Notes: generated by a model not told the origin, from the sequence alone. A stretch of DNA of 64,000 bases from Actinokineospora iranica (GCF_900101685.1 NZ_FMZZ01000002.1:186001-250000); one strand, 5' to 3'. Positions 1 to 10,249 are shown, counted from the first letter of the stretch. A program made the numbers and translations.

Positions 1-35
1 CCGGACTGGTTGACCTCAGCGGCCGGTTTCGTCAT
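1..35 (-). CDS. 5' end of a gene running off the left edge (probable DUF3159 membrane protein)
   Basis: Only the first 11 codons are in the window: ATG at 35 reading MTKPAAEVNQS leftwards. It follows the OB-fold gene by 13 bases. In M. tuberculosis the gene after the OB-fold gene (Rv2694c) is Rv2693c, a DUF3159 membrane protein, and the rest of the neighbourhood matches that order, so the name comes from synteny and not from sequence. The 17 bases upstream repeat the start of the gene almost exactly (ATGACGAAACCGG twice), which gives a decoy ATG that ends after six codons. Confidence 0.45.
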   Translation of the reverse strand, partial: MTKPAAEVNQS

Positions 36-48
36 ATGACCGGTTTCG

Positions 49-429
49 TCATGGAGCCGTCTGCAGCTCGTAGTACGGGTTGTAGAGCACCTTGCGACCG
101 TCGCGGACCGCGATCCGGCCGTGGGCCTTGACCGTGCGGCCGGGCTCGATGCCGGGTATCCGACGTCGCCCGAGCCAGACTAGTGTCACGCCCTCGGTCC
201 CGTCGAACAACTCGGCCTCCAAGGTGGCCGCCGCGTCCCTCGGACACAACTCCACACTGCGTAAACGGCCGAACACGGTGACTTCTTCACCCGATCGGCA
301 GTCGCACGCGCGCTGGGCGCCCTGCGCCTCGGCCCGCGTGGACAGGTCGTCCGCGTCAAGCTCTTCCACGTCCGTGGTGAGTTTCTTGACGAGACGGTGC
401 CAGTATCCGTCCCCCTTGGTGCCGCCCAT
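49..429 (-). CDS. OB-fold nucleic-acid-binding protein (Rv2694c-like)
   Basis: A 126-residue protein with the pattern of a small OB-fold domain: strands around residues 45-120 that include EEVTVFGRLRSVEL and GRTVKAHGRIAVRDGRKVL, and a short charged N-terminal helix. OB-fold proteins of this family resemble the anticodon-binding domain of aminoacyl-tRNA synthetases and may bind nucleic acid; no specific role is established. Orthologues sit beside the alpha/beta hydrolase and dut genes across Actinobacteria, as here. The downstream gene starts 13 bases after the stop, so the two are probably cotranscribed. Confidence 0.8.
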   Translation of the reverse strand: MGGTKGDGYWHRLVKKLTTDVEELDADDLSTRAEAQGAQRACDCRSGEEVTVFGRLRSVELCPRDAAATLEAELFDGTEGVTLVWLGRRRIPGIEPGRTVKAHGRIAVRDGRKVLYNPYYELQTAP

Positions 430-525
430 GCGCAGTCATCTCCTGTGGTGGGGGCCGGCCCCGACTACCGCCCCATGCACAATCAGCGTAACCGCGCGCC
501 CCACTACCGGGACAAGGATCGGAAC

Positions 526-1248
526 GTGAGTGTGACCCAGCCGCTGAACACCCGGCACACGGCCGTCCTCTTACCCGGAACGGGGTCGGACGACGTGTTC
601 GTCCGGTCGGTTTTCAAGGCGCCGCTGGCCGTCGTGGGCGTGCCGGTCGTCACGCCTGTCCCGGTGCCCGGCCCGGACCTGGTGGGAGCCCATCTGGCGG
701 CCCTGGACGAGGCAGCGGCGGCTGGCCCGATCATCGCGGGCGGCATCTCCCTCGGCGCCCACCTCGCGGCCTCATGGGCGGCCCGCAACCCGGCCCGGTG
801 CGCGGGCCTGCTGCTGGCCCTCCCCGGCTGGTGCGGCGCCGCCGACGGCGCCCCCGCCGCGTTGGCCGCCACCTACAGCGCCGCCGACGTCCGCGCCCGC
901 GGCACCACCGCCGCCCTCGCCTCGGCCGTGCGCGGCGTGGCCCCCTGGCTGGCCGAGGAGCTGACCCGAGCCTGGACCGCCTACGGCGACGGCCTGGCGG
1001 ACTCCCTGGAGGCCGCGGCGGCCTGCCCCGCCCCGACCTCGGAACAACTGGCGGGCCTGGACGTCCCCACCGGCATCGCCGCCTGCACAGACGACCCGGT
1101 CCACCCGGCGGAAGTGGCCAGAACCTGGGCGGCGGCCCTCCCCACGGCGGAACTGTGCTCGACTCGCCTGGAAATCATCGGCGCGGACCCCGCCGCCCTG
1201 GGCCGCGCCGCCGTCCTCGGCTGGCTCCGCGCCCGCCTGCGCTACTGA
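526..1248 (+). CDS. Small alpha/beta hydrolase (Rv2695-like)
   Basis: A 240-residue alpha/beta-hydrolase-fold protein. The nucleophile elbow is visible as GGISLGAHLAA (G-x-S-x-G) near residue 80, and a C-terminal strand with CTDDPVHP supplies a plausible acidic residue. I chose GTG at 526 because the open frame upstream overlaps the divergent OB-fold gene and reads as promoter sequence; GTG at 532 is an alternative. The substrate is unknown. It is divergent from the OB-fold gene, as Rv2695 is in M. tuberculosis, and its stop lies two bases before the CRISPR array. Confidence 0.75.
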   Translation: MSVTQPLNTRHTAVLLPGTGSDDVFVRSVFKAPLAVVGVPVVTPVPVPGPDLVGAHLAALDEAAAAGPIIAGGISLGAHLAASWAARNPARCAGLLLALPGWCGAADGAPAALAATYSAADVRARGTTAALASAVRGVAPWLAEELTRAWTAYGDGLADSLEAAAACPAPTSEQLAGLDVPTGIAACTDDPVHPAEVARTWAAALPTAELCSTRLEIIGADPAALGRAAVLGWLRARLRY

Positions 1249-1250
1249 CC

Positions 1251-1523
1251 CACCGAACCCCGCGTGCCCGGGGAAGACGGTCGCGCCGCTCGGCCAGTTC
1301 GATCAGGGCGCGGGAACAGCCCCGCGTGCGCGGGGAAGACGACGGCGAGTTGCACCGGGTGCAGCACGCGTCCGGAACAGCCCCGCGTGCGCGGGGAAGA
1401 CAGCTTTCGCACGGTCGGCCAGCAACAGCAACGCGGAACAGCCCCGCGTGCGCGGGGAAGACGGCCGGCGCGGCCGGCGGCAAGGGCGGCAGGCGGGAAC
1501 AGCCCCGCGTGCGCGGGGAAGAC
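1251..1523 (-). CRISPR. Short type I-E-like CRISPR array, five repeats and four spacers
   Basis: Four identical 28-base repeats lie at 1313-1340, 1374-1401, 1435-1462 and 1496-1523. They contain the palindromic core CCCCGCGTGCGCGGGG. A fifth, degenerate copy at 1251-1278 keeps only its 3' two thirds. The spacers are 34, 33, 33 and 33 bases. On the minus strand the repeat starts GTCTTCCCCGCGC, which is the usual type I-E orientation. The decayed repeat marks the leader-distal end, so transcription should run right to left from a leader beyond 1523. No cas gene is in this window. Confidence 0.93.
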
Positions 1524-1606
1524 ACTTGTTGACCTGCGGGTTCACGAACCGAAACGGTGTTTCTCATTCACTTCTGTCGAGCCGAACGTCGCCACGGCTA
1601 GGGGAG
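1524..1606 (-). promoter_or_regulatory. Probable CRISPR leader
   Basis: This 83-base gap lies between the intact, leader-proximal repeat and the stop codon of the DUF3710 gene. It is the most A/T-rich stretch locally (it contains GAATGAGAAACACCG on the minus strand). Its position opposite the degenerate repeat fits a leader. No promoter could be assigned with confidence, and the array may also be read through from the DUF3710 operon on the same strand. Confidence 0.4.
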
Positions 1607-2257
1607 CTACTGAACCTGGTTCTGGGCGGCGATGTGCTCGGCGATGGCCGGGGGCAGGTCGATCTGGAGTGGGGTGCGGACCGGCATCGGTGCCGAACCA
1701 CGAACAACCACCGTGTTCCGCACCAGCTCACGCAAAGCTCTCGCGCTGGTCTCGGCGATCTCCGGGGGGCCCGCGACGACGCCGCGCAGCATCCAGCGGG
1801 GGCCGTCGACGCCGACGAAGCGCAGGGAGACCTCGCCGAGGCTGGCGATCAGCTCCTGGCCCCAGTCGCCCGCCGCGCTGCGGACCGTGGCGCCGTCGCC
1901 GCGCAGCTGCTCGGCGAGTTCCCCGCACACTTCGCGCCACAGGCCGCCGGAGCGGGGGGCGGCGTAGGCGTTGAGGGTGAGCTGGCCGACCCCGGTGAGC
2001 ACGTGCACGGCGCGGACCGGGCCCGCGGGGTCCATCTCGACCTGGAGTTGGGCGCCGTCGGGGACCGGGATGCGGACCGAGCCCAGGTCCAGCCGGGGGA
2101 AGTCGTCGTCGGGGGCGTCGGCCTCGTCGTAGGGGCCGTCGGGGGCCTCGACCGCCGTCAGGTCGTCCTCGGCGTCGAAGTCGGCGTCCGCGTGCTCGGA
2201 CACCCCCACCGGCTCTTCGGCCTCACGCTTGCGACGCCCGCGCCCGAACAGTGCCAC
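1607..2257 (-). CDS. DUF3710 domain protein
   Basis: A 216-residue actinobacterial protein of unknown function, orthologous by sequence and position to Rv2696c. The first ~50 residues are an acidic, probably disordered segment after a basic start (FGRGRRKR). The DUF3710 domain follows, with the typical DLGSVRIPVPDGAQLQVE and VDGPRWMLRGVVAGP blocks. The GTG start overlaps the dut stop by one base (TAGTG), so it is almost certainly translated from the dut message. Confidence 0.9.
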   Translation of the reverse strand: MALFGRGRRKREAEEPVGVSEHADADFDAEDDLTAVEAPDGPYDEADAPDDDFPRLDLGSVRIPVPDGAQLQVEMDPAGPVRAVHVLTGVGQLTLNAYAAPRSGGLWREVCGELAEQLRGDGATVRSAAGDWGQELIASLGEVSLRFVGVDGPRWMLRGVVAGPPEIAETSARALRELVRNTVVVRGSAPMPVRTPLQIDLPPAIAEHIAAQNQVQ

Positions 2258-2745
2258 TAGTCCTCCGTCCTGTGTCCCGACCCCGCCGATCCGGCGAGCG
2301 CATCGTGCCCGCCGGTCGACCCGTGTCCGCCCGCGCCGCGCTGGGTCTGTCCCAGTTCGGCCACCTCGCGGAAAACCGCGTGCTCGACCCGCTGGACCAC
2401 CAGCTGCGCGACGCGGTCGCCGCGGCGCAGCGCGATGGGCTCACGCGGGTCATGGTTGATCAAACAGACTTTGATCTCGCCGCGGTAGCCCGCGTCGATC
2501 GTGCCCGGAGTGTTCACCACGCTGAGACCGAGCCGGGCGGCGAGCCCGGAGCGGGGGTGCACGAAGCCCGCATAGCCCTGGGGCAGCGCGATCGCGACGC
2601 CGGTGCCGACCAGCACGCGTTCCCCCGGGGCGAGCACGACGTCCTCGGTCGTCACCAGATCGGCCCCCGCGTCACCCGGTCGGGCATACGACGGGACGGG
2701 CACGTCCGGATCCAACCGGGTGAGCAGGACCTCCACGCTGGACAC
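2257..2745 (-). CDS. dut: Deoxyuridine 5'-triphosphate nucleotidohydrolase (dUTPase)
   Basis: A trimeric dUTPase of 162 residues that hydrolyses dUTP to dUMP and pyrophosphate, keeping uracil out of DNA and supplying dUMP for thymidylate synthesis. The conserved motifs are visible: DAGADL (motif 1), HPRSGLAAR (motif 2), [13 protein letters not shown] (motif 3), [10 protein letters not shown] (motif 4) and a C-terminal [10 protein letters not shown] (motif 5), where the usual Phe that stacks on uracil is His. The first gene of a two-gene operon with the DUF3710 gene; DUF3093 starts divergently 25 bases away. Confidence 0.97.
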   Translation of the reverse strand: MSSVEVLLTRLDPDVPVPSYARPGDAGADLVTTEDVVLAPGERVLVGTGVAIALPQGYAGFVHPRSGLAARLGLSVVNTPGTIDAGYRGEIKVCLINHDPREPIALRRGDRVAQLVVQRVEHAVFREVAELGQTQRGAGGHGSTGGHDALAGSAGSGHRTED

Positions 2746-2769
2746 GAGCGGCGAGACTACCCTGGGTCC

Positions 2770-3300
2770 GTGACCGACACCTCAGGGACGGGCGCACCCA
2801 CCGCGTCCGCGCCCACCGCGAAGGCGGGTCCGCGCTACGCCGAGCGGCTGCGGGTGACCTGGTACTGGTGGCCGCTGCCGCTGCTGGCCGCCGGGCTGCT
2901 CGCCGCCGAGATCCACATGGGCTACCCGGGCGTGCGGGCGTGGCTGCCCTACGCGCTGATCATGCCGCTGACCCTGCTGCTGCTGTGGCAGGCGGGCCGG
3001 ACCACGGTGAAGGTGGAAGACGGCGAGCTGTGGGTGGCCGACGCGCACCTGCCGCTGGAGTTCGCGGGCGAGATGACGGCGTTCACCGCCAAGGACAAGC
3101 GCCACGCGCTGGGGGCGCACCTGGACCCGGCGGCGTTCGTGCAGCACCGCGGCTGGATCGGCCCGGTCGTGCGGGTGCGGGTGACCGATCCGGACGACCC
3201 GACGCCCTACTGGGTGTTCAGCGTCCGGGACCCGCAGCGGCTGGCCGCGGCGATGCGCGCGGAGCGCCAGAGCCGGGCTCAAGCGACAGAGCAGGCATAG
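2770..3300 (+). CDS. DUF3093 family membrane protein
   Basis: A 176-residue protein. An Ala/Thr-rich start is followed by two hydrophobic segments at about residues 30-47 and 55-72, then a soluble domain with [17 protein letters not shown] and a C-terminal [15 protein letters not shown] block typical of DUF3093 (Rv2698). The GTG start at 2770 is the first in-frame start after the divergent dut gene. The function is unknown. Its last 18 bases, including the stop, are repeated immediately downstream. Confidence 0.88.
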   Translation: MTDTSGTGAPTASAPTAKAGPRYAERLRVTWYWWPLPLLAAGLLAAEIHMGYPGVRAWLPYALIMPLTLLLLWQAGRTTVKVEDGELWVADAHLPLEFAGEMTAFTAKDKRHALGAHLDPAAFVQHRGWIGPVVRVRVTDPDDPTPYWVFSVRDPQRLAAAMRAERQSRAQATEQA

Positions 3301-3318
3301 GCGACAGGGCAGGCATAA
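3283..3318 (+). repeat. 18-bp tandem duplication across the DUF3093 stop codon
   Basis: GCGACAGAGCAGGCATAG (3283-3300) is followed at once by GCGACAGGGCAGGCATAA (3301-3318). The first copy contains the stop codon; loss of that stop would add six similar residues and end at TAA. It looks like a recent slippage event. Confidence 0.85.
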
Positions 3319-3321
3319 GCA

Positions 3322-3356
3322 ACAGCCGGGCGCCCGTTGTTCGGCCACCCGGCTGT
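3322..3356. terminator. Hairpin between convergent DUF3093 and DUF4193 genes
   Basis: ACAGCCGGG (3322-3330) pairs perfectly with CCCGGCTGT (3348-3356). It lies between two convergent genes, so it can end transcription in both directions. There is no U-tract. Confidence 0.6.
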
Positions 3357-3426
3357 CCCCCATGCGCGCGCTGGGCGCGCCTCGGCCGACGCCTGCGGTT
3401 GTGCGGCCGGTCGTCAGGCGAGTTTG

Positions 3427-3735
3427 TCAGGAGCAGTCGCGGCACACGTAGACGCCGCCGTTGTCCTCTGCCAGCCTGCTGCGGTGGTGCACCAGGAAGC
3501 ACTTCGAGCAGGTGAACTCGTCAGCCTGCTTGGGCACCACGCGGACGGTGAGATCTTCACCGGACAGCGCGGACAGGTCCGCGCCGGGCAGTTCGAAGCT
3601 CTCCGCGGTGTCGGTCTCATCAACGTCGACGACGCCGGATTGAGTCTCGTTGCGCCGCGCCTTGAGCTCCTCAAGGGAGTCCTCAGCGAGATCGTCGGCC
3701 TCGCTGCGTCGTGGTGCGTCGTAGTCGGTCGCCAT
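3427..3735 (-). CDS. DUF4193 zinc-ribbon-like protein
   Basis: A 102-residue acidic protein orthologous to Rv2699c. The N-terminal two thirds are charged and rich in D/E; the C-terminus holds two CxxC knuckles, CSKCF and CRDC, about 25 residues apart, likely to bind zinc. Across Actinobacteria it lies beside cei and dut. The function is unknown. Starts with ATG at 3735. Confidence 0.9.
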   Translation of the reverse strand: MATDYDAPRRSEADDLAEDSLEELKARRNETQSGVVDVDETDTAESFELPGADLSALSGEDLTVRVVPKQADEFTCSKCFLVHHRSRLAEDNGGVYVCRDCS

Positions 3736-4243
3736 CTTCTTTCACCCCTGCGGTCCTTCAGGATGTGGTCGTGCCGCTGGTCAACGTTCCAGGGCCCCGG
3801 TTTGTGCCCGCCAATCACGTGACGGAGGTCTCGCTGGCCGCGTCAGGTTTGCAGACCCATCGGAATCGATTCGGCTGGGCGTCTTCGGCGACCGGAGCGG
3901 GCAGAGGGTAGCCCATGCGCGGCCCGCCCGTGCAGAGCATCACCCGGGAGGGTGTGTTTCGCCCGGCGCCCTCTCGGACAATCAGGGGATATGGCCTGGT
4001 CGGCGCGGGACGACCGCCCTCGCCCCGGACCCGCCCACGTGGTGCGATGCCGACGGCGACGACGGTTGGCGACCGCGCGGTCGCTATCCGCCGCGCTGGG
4101 CGGGGTCGCGTCCCGTCCCGGACCTTGTGCGGCACACCGGCCGGAAACGCATAGGCTGATCAGCAACGACAGTCGACGTCGGGGAGACCCGATCGGTGAT
4201 GTCCACGGGGGTGGGGCATGGCGTCCGTAGGGAGGGCCCGCGC
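3736..4243. other. Divergent intergenic region between DUF4193 and cei
   Basis: This gap should hold both promoters. I see no recognisable RNA, no clear operator and no convincing coding frame. The open frames across it have arginine/proline-rich, shadow-like composition. An upstream in-frame ATG for cei exists at 4196, but it lacks a Shine-Dalgarno sequence. Confidence 0.5.
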
Positions 4244-4951
4244 GTGGTGGCAGGAAACCTGAGCCGGGGCACGGCGAGATCACCCCAGCGGTACCGCAAA
4301 CGGCGGCCGCTTCCCGCCATCGGCCTCGTCATCGTCCTCGGGGTGGCCGCCGCCGCCGTCTGGTACAACGTGATCCAGGCCGAGAAGGACGGCACCGAGG
4401 CGCTGGCGTGCGACCCGCCGCCCTCGATCGTCCCGGTCGAGGGCCAGTCGCTGCCCACCCTCGGCCAGGCCCTCACCCGCGACTCCCTCGACCGCACCCC
4501 GCCGACGCCCGCCGCCGACGCCCTGGTGCGGGTGGTCAACGCCAGCGGCCAGAACCGCCAGGCAGGCGCGGTCACCGAGACGCTGCGCGAGCTTGGCTTC
4601 ACCCGCATCGCCCCGCCGGACAACGACGTGCTCTACCGCAACGGCTCGCTCAACTGCCGCGCGCAGATCCGCTTCGGCCAGCAGGGCATGAGTGCCGCGC
4701 GCACGCTGAGCCTGATCGAGCCGTGCGCGGAACTGGTCCGCGACGACCGGCAGGACGCCACGGTCGACCTGGCCATCGGGCGGATCTTCGACCACCTGCA
4801 GCCCCGGCCGGAGGCCCGCCGCGTCCTCGAACAGCTCAACGAGTGGACGATGACCAACCCCGGCGACCAGGGCGGCTTGGCGGCCGACGGCTCCACCGCG
4901 GCCCCGGTCGAGGCCTCCCTGCTGCAAGCGGCCCGCGCCGTCCGCTGCTGA
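4244..4951 (+). CDS. cei: Envelope integrity protein Cei (LytR C-terminal domain)
   Basis: Orthologue of Rv2700, a membrane-anchored protein needed for cell-envelope integrity in mycobacteria. A basic N-terminus (RYRKRR) precedes one transmembrane helix (about residues 21-40). The extracytoplasmic part carries a LytR_C fold with VRVVNASGQNRQAGAVTETL, where LytR_C proteins start. Two pairs of cysteines (ACDP/NCRA and PCAEL/VRC) may form disulfides. I chose GTG at 4244 because GGGAGGG lies seven bases upstream; ATG at 4196 is possible but has no ribosome-binding site. Confidence 0.88.
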   Translation: MVAGNLSRGTARSPQRYRKRRPLPAIGLVIVLGVAAAAVWYNVIQAEKDGTEALACDPPPSIVPVEGQSLPTLGQALTRDSLDRTPPTPAADALVRVVNASGQNRQAGAVTETLRELGFTRIAPPDNDVLYRNGSLNCRAQIRFGQQGMSAARTLSLIEPCAELVRDDRQDATVDLAIGRIFDHLQPRPEARRVLEQLNEWTMTNPGDQGGLAADGSTAAPVEASLLQAARAVRC

Positions 4952-4985
4952 GCGGCCATGCCCGACCTCGGAGTCGATGAGCCGC

Positions 4986-5007
4986 CCGACCGCCGATTAG
5001 CGGTCGG
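4986..5007 (+). terminator. Hairpin downstream of cei
   Basis: CCGACCGC (4986-4993) pairs with GCGGTCGG (5000-5007) around a six-base A/T-rich loop, 35 bases after the cei stop and between convergent genes. The run after it (CTTGG) is only weakly U-rich. Confidence 0.5.
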
Positions 5008-5103
5008 CTTGGAACTCGCCCGCGGCCCCGGTCAGGAACTCACCCTGGCACCCGGCCGCCGGGAACCCGCCTCGACTCTCGACCCCAGACTCTGTCCAGA
5101 ACT

Positions 5104-5175
5104 CTGCCCAGCACCCCCCTGCCCAGCACCACCCCGCCCAGCACCACCCTGCCCAAGACCGCTCTGCCCAGCACC
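5104..5175. repeat. 15-bp tandem repeat in the cei-suhB gap
   Basis: Nearly five copies of a 15-base unit based on CTGCCCAGCACCACC (starts at 5104, 5119, 5134, 5149 and 5164), with a more degenerate copy before them. It lies between two convergent genes. The open frames it creates are low-complexity and I do not consider them coding. Confidence 0.85.
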
Positions 5176-5227
5176 GGACACAGGACACGGCCCACCGCCC
5201 GGCGCGGAACCGTGTGTGGCACCCGGC

Positions 5228-6025
5228 TCAGAACGCGCCCATGCCGCAGTCGACCAGGGTCGCGCGCAGCGCGTCGGACACCGACGGCGCGCAGGCGAAC
5301 ACCGCGTCCGCGCCCAGGTCCGGCGCCTCGCCCGGCAGCGCGACCACCGCGCCCGCCTCGGCCGCGATCAGCGCGCCCGCCGCCCAGTCCCACCGGGACA
5401 GGCCGCGCTCGCAGTAGCCGTCGACCCAGCCCGCGGCGACCGCGCACAGGTCGAGCGCGGCCGAGCCGCAGCGGCGCACGTCCCGCACCTGCCCCAGCAG
5501 CGCGCCGACGGCCGCCGCCTGGGCCTTCCTGCGCTCGGACGAGTAGGCGAACCCGGTGGCCACCAGCGTCACGTCGAGCCCGGCGGGCTCGGACACCCGC
5601 AGCCGCTCGCCGTCGCGCCAGGCGCCCTGGCCCAGCGCGGCGGTCCACCGCCTGCCCGAGACCGGCTCCACCACCGCGCCCGCGACCGACACGCCGTCGA
5701 CCTGGGCAGCCACCGACACCGCGTACCAGGGGTAGCCGTAGAGGTAGTTCACGGTGCCGTCGATCGGGTCGACGACCCAGGTCACCCCGGAGCCGGCCGC
5801 GCCGCCGTCCTCCTCGCCGAGCACGGCGTCGCCGGGGCGCGCCTGGGCCAGGCGGGCCCGGATCAGCCGCTCCGCGGCCCGGTCGGCCGCGGTGACCACG
5901 TCGGTGGCCGTGCTCTTGGTGTCGACGTCGCGGATGGCGCTGTTCCGGCTCGTCCTGGCCAGCTCGCCCGCCTCGGCCGCGACGGCGAGGGCGATGTCGG
6001 CCAGGGCCTGTTCGGTGGTGCTCAC
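5228..6025 (-). CDS. suhB: Inositol monophosphatase family protein
   Basis: A 265-residue Mg-dependent sugar phosphatase. The active-site motifs are complete: GEEDGG near residue 70, WVVDPIDGTVNYLYG around residue 90 and WDWAAGALIAAEAGA near residue 215. Family members dephosphorylate inositol-1-phosphate or fructose-1,6-bisphosphate; the orthologue at this position in M. tuberculosis is suhB (Rv2701c). GTG at 6025 (VSTTEQALADIAL) is preferred over TTG at 6043, which adds only six residues. It is divergent from ppgK, and the two promoters share about 80 bases. Confidence 0.92.
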   Translation of the reverse strand: MSTTEQALADIALAVAAEAGELARTSRNSAIRDVDTKSTATDVVTAADRAAERLIRARLAQARPGDAVLGEEDGGAAGSGVTWVVDPIDGTVNYLYGYPWYAVSVAAQVDGVSVAGAVVEPVSGRRWTAALGQGAWRDGERLRVSEPAGLDVTLVATGFAYSSERRKAQAAAVGALLGQVRDVRRCGSAALDLCAVAAGWVDGYCERGLSRWDWAAGALIAAEAGAVVALPGEAPDLGADAVFACAPSVSDALRATLVDCGMGAF

Positions 6026-6106
6026 CCGGCCATACGACCACAAGTGAGCGGCTGCGGCTAATGTCTGCTGCGGACGCTACTGAATCGAGTAGGAAAGGAC
6101 CCGGGG

Positions 6107-6868
<762 letters not shown>

Positions 6869-6974
6869 CCGCCCGCCGGGTCGATCCGGCTGGTGAATCC
6901 CGCCCTGGCCCGGGGAAACTCCGCCCGGCCGACACTTCGACCTTGGCGTTTCCTCAGGCCACGCCGCGCGTCGC

Positions 6975-6980
6975 TACAAT
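6975..6980 (+). promoter_or_regulatory. Candidate -10 element of sigA
   Basis: TACAAT matches the housekeeping -10 at five of six positions. It is an A/T-rich island in GC-rich sequence 116 bases before the sigA start. No good -35 hexamer lies at the usual distance (TTGGCG ends 26 bases upstream), so the call rests on the -10 alone. Confidence 0.45.
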
Positions 6981-7095
6981 GGAACAGGTCCGCGGCTGAA
7001 CAAGCCACCGGGCACTCCCCCGAACTCCGGCAGCGACCAGGCGTTTTCCACCTATCCGGGCCGCCGCCGTGATGGACAGTTGTGAAAGGGCGTAC

Positions 7096-8415
<1,320 letters not shown>

Positions 8416-8442
8416 GACGAATCGGATTCATGAACACGGTCG

Positions 8443-8476
8443 GACGCCGCCCGCGGGACTCCCGCCGGGCGGCGTC
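8443..8476 (+). terminator. Terminator hairpin after sigA
   Basis: GACGCCGCCCG (8443-8453) and CGGGCGGCGTC (8466-8476) form a perfect 11-bp stem, 27 bases after the sigA stop, followed by TGTCGTC. Confidence 0.75.
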
Positions 8477-8755
8477 TGTCGTCGCGGACGGGCGCCGGCG
8501 TCCCGCTGTGGCCGAAAACCGTGTTCGCCCGTGGTGAACACGGTCACCTGATCCACAGGTGTCTGATCGGTTTCCAGGCGGGGTATTCCCTGCGTAGACG
8601 CGGTTTCCAGCGGGTTTTCTGGGCCAACCGGGTTAATCAAGGGTTACGGAGTTTCACAGCAGGCGCGGGAACACTGCCAAAGGGCTCTGCGTCTGTAAGA
8701 GTAGGAAGTGCGAGCACGGCGGAGCTTCCCGCCTCCGTGACCCGCAGCCGATGAG

Positions 8756-8777
8756 GGCACCGGGCCATTCCGGTGCC
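8756..8777 (+). other. Hairpin just upstream of the DUF7455 gene
   Basis: GGCACCGG and CCGGTGCC form a perfect 8-bp stem around a six-base loop, ending 20 bases before the ATG and immediately before the GGAGGGAGAA ribosome-binding site. It could tune translation. The rest of 8477-8755 shows no gene or RNA that I recognise. Confidence 0.4.
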
Positions 8778-8797
8778 GGGACGGAGGGAGAACTCCC

Positions 8798-8980
8798 ATG
8801 ACGACGACGACGCTCACCCGCCCCGAGCTGACCGCTGCCGACCGCTGTGACCGGTGCGGGGCCGCCGCACAGGTTCGCGCCGTACTTCCCTCCGGAGGAG
8901 AACTGCTGTTCTGCGGCCACCACGCTCGTGCGCACGAGGACCGGCTGCGCGAGCTGGCGGCCGAGCTCCAGAAGGGCTGA
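8798..8980 (+). CDS. DUF7455 small zinc-binding protein
   Basis: A 60-residue protein with a CDRCGAAAQVRAVLPSGGEL block and a downstream CGHHARAHEDRL, giving Cys/Cys and Cys/His pairs that probably bind one zinc. Orthologues lie near sigA and sigB in other Actinobacteria (Rv2708c). A good ribosome-binding site (GGAGGGAGAACTCCC) lies just before the ATG. The function is unknown. Confidence 0.88.
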   Translation: MTTTTLTRPELTAADRCDRCGAAAQVRAVLPSGGELLFCGHHARAHEDRLRELAAELQKG

Positions 8981-9011
8981 TCTTCTGCCCTTGTCACTGC
9001 TGCTCGACGCA

Positions 9012-9045
9012 AGCGGGCGGGACCCCCAGCGGGGTCCCGCCCGCT
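9012..9045. terminator. Strong bidirectional terminator
   Basis: A perfect 15-bp stem (9012-9026 with 9031-9045) closes a four-base loop and is followed by TTCG. It separates the convergent DUF7455 and ROK regulator genes and is among the strongest hairpins in the window. Confidence 0.85.
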
Positions 9046-9073
9046 TCGCGTTCCGCGCGTCCCGGGCAGTGGG

Positions 9074-10249
9074 TCAGACCATGTCGAGGACCGGCTCGAA
9101 GGCGAGTTCCGCCGCGCCGACCAGCTTCACGTCCGAGCCCATCGCCGAGGCCAGCACCCGGGTGCCGCCGATCGCGCGGCTGACCAGGCTGCGCCTGCCC
9201 ACCTCGGCGCCGACCTCGGCCACCAGGGCCGGGGGGAGCGCGGTGAACAGGTCCCCGAGGACCACCAGTTCCGGGCCGAACGCGTTGACGATGTTGACCA
9301 GGCCCAGGGTCAGCCACTCGCGGAACTCGCCGAGCCGGGCGGCCGCCAGCTCCGGCCGCTGCGCCAGCGCCCGCAGCTCGGCGACGACCATGCCGCGCGG
9401 CGAGTGCTCCGGCAGGTCGAGCGCCCGGCACAGGGCCAGCTCCCCCACCTCGGTCTCCCAGCAGCCCCGGCTGCCGCAGTAGCAGGCGCGGCCCGCCGGG
9501 TTGACCACCATGTGGCCCAGCTCGCCGACGTAGCCCGCCGTGCCGCGCAGCGTCGAGCCGTCGGAGATGACACCGCCGCCGACCCCGATGTCGGCCGAGA
9601 CGTACACCGCGTCCAGGGAGCCGCGCGCCGCGCCGCGCAGGTGCTCGGCGAGGGCGGCGATCTCGGCGTCGTTGGCGACCCGGACCGGGGCGGCCAGCGC
9701 CACCCCCAGCCGGTCGCCCAGCGGAATCCCGCTCCACCGCAGGTTGGGCGCCTCGTGCACGAAGCCGTCGCGGCGGCGGACCACGCCGGGCACGGACACC
9801 CCGACGCCGGTCATCCGCACGCCCAGGTCGTCGACCAGGACGCGGGTGGACTCGATGACGTGGGTGATCAGCTCGTCCGGGTCGCGGGCCCTGCCGTGCA
9901 GGTTCCAGCTGTTGCGGGCCAGCATCTCGCCGCCGAGGCCGACCAGCGCGATCGCCACCTGCTCGACCCGGATGTCCACCGCGAGCACCACCGCCGCGTG
10001 CGAGCGCGGCAGCACCAGCAGCGACGGCCTGCCCGCGCCGGAGCGCAGCCGGGGCACCCGCTCCTCCACCACGCCGGACTCGGCCAGCCCGTCGACCAGG
10101 GCTTTGATGGTGCTGCGGTTGAGGCCGAGCTCGGTGGCCAGCGCCGCGCGGGTGCACGGGCCGCCGACGTGCAGCCTGCGCAGCAGGGCGGTGCGGTTGT
10201 GCCTGCGCACCTCGTCGGGACGCGCTCCCGCCGTGGGTGAGCTGGTCAC
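9074..10249 (-). CDS. ROK-family transcriptional regulator (NagC/XylR type)
   Basis: A 391-residue regulator. An N-terminal winged helix-turn-helix (TRAALATELGLNRSTIK, about residues 32-48) is joined to a sugar-binding ROK domain with DIGVGGG, EIAALAEHL and the zinc signature CYCGSRGCWETEVG near residue 260. Members repress sugar uptake and catabolic operons and release DNA on binding the sugar. It is the last gene of the sugar importer operon, 36 bases after the permease, so it probably controls that transporter. A candidate operator lies upstream of the operon at 13985-14007. Confidence 0.93.
   Translation of the reverse strand: MTSSPTAGARPDEVRRHNRTALLRRLHVGGPCTRAALATELGLNRSTIKALVDGLAESGVVEERVPRLRSGAGRPSLLVLPRSHAAVVLAVDIRVEQVAIALVGLGGEMLARNSWNLHGRARDPDELITHVIESTRVLVDDLGVRMTGVGVSVPGVVRRRDGFVHEAPNLRWSGIPLGDRLGVALAAPVRVANDAEIAALAEHLRGAARGSLDAVYVSADIGVGGGVISDGSTLRGTAGYVGELGHMVVNPAGRACYCGSRGCWETEVGELALCRALDLPEHSPRGMVVAELRALAQRPELAAARLGEFREWLTLGLVNIVNAFGPELVVLGDLFTALPPALVAEVGAEVGRRSLVSRAIGGTRVLASAMGSDVKLVGAAELAFEPVLDMV

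Noticed and set aside
3815-4135. Open frames in the DUF4193-cei gap
   Set aside because: Arg/Pro-rich, no ribosome-binding sites, overlapping on both strands, and the gap is also noncoding in the M. tuberculosis arrangement.
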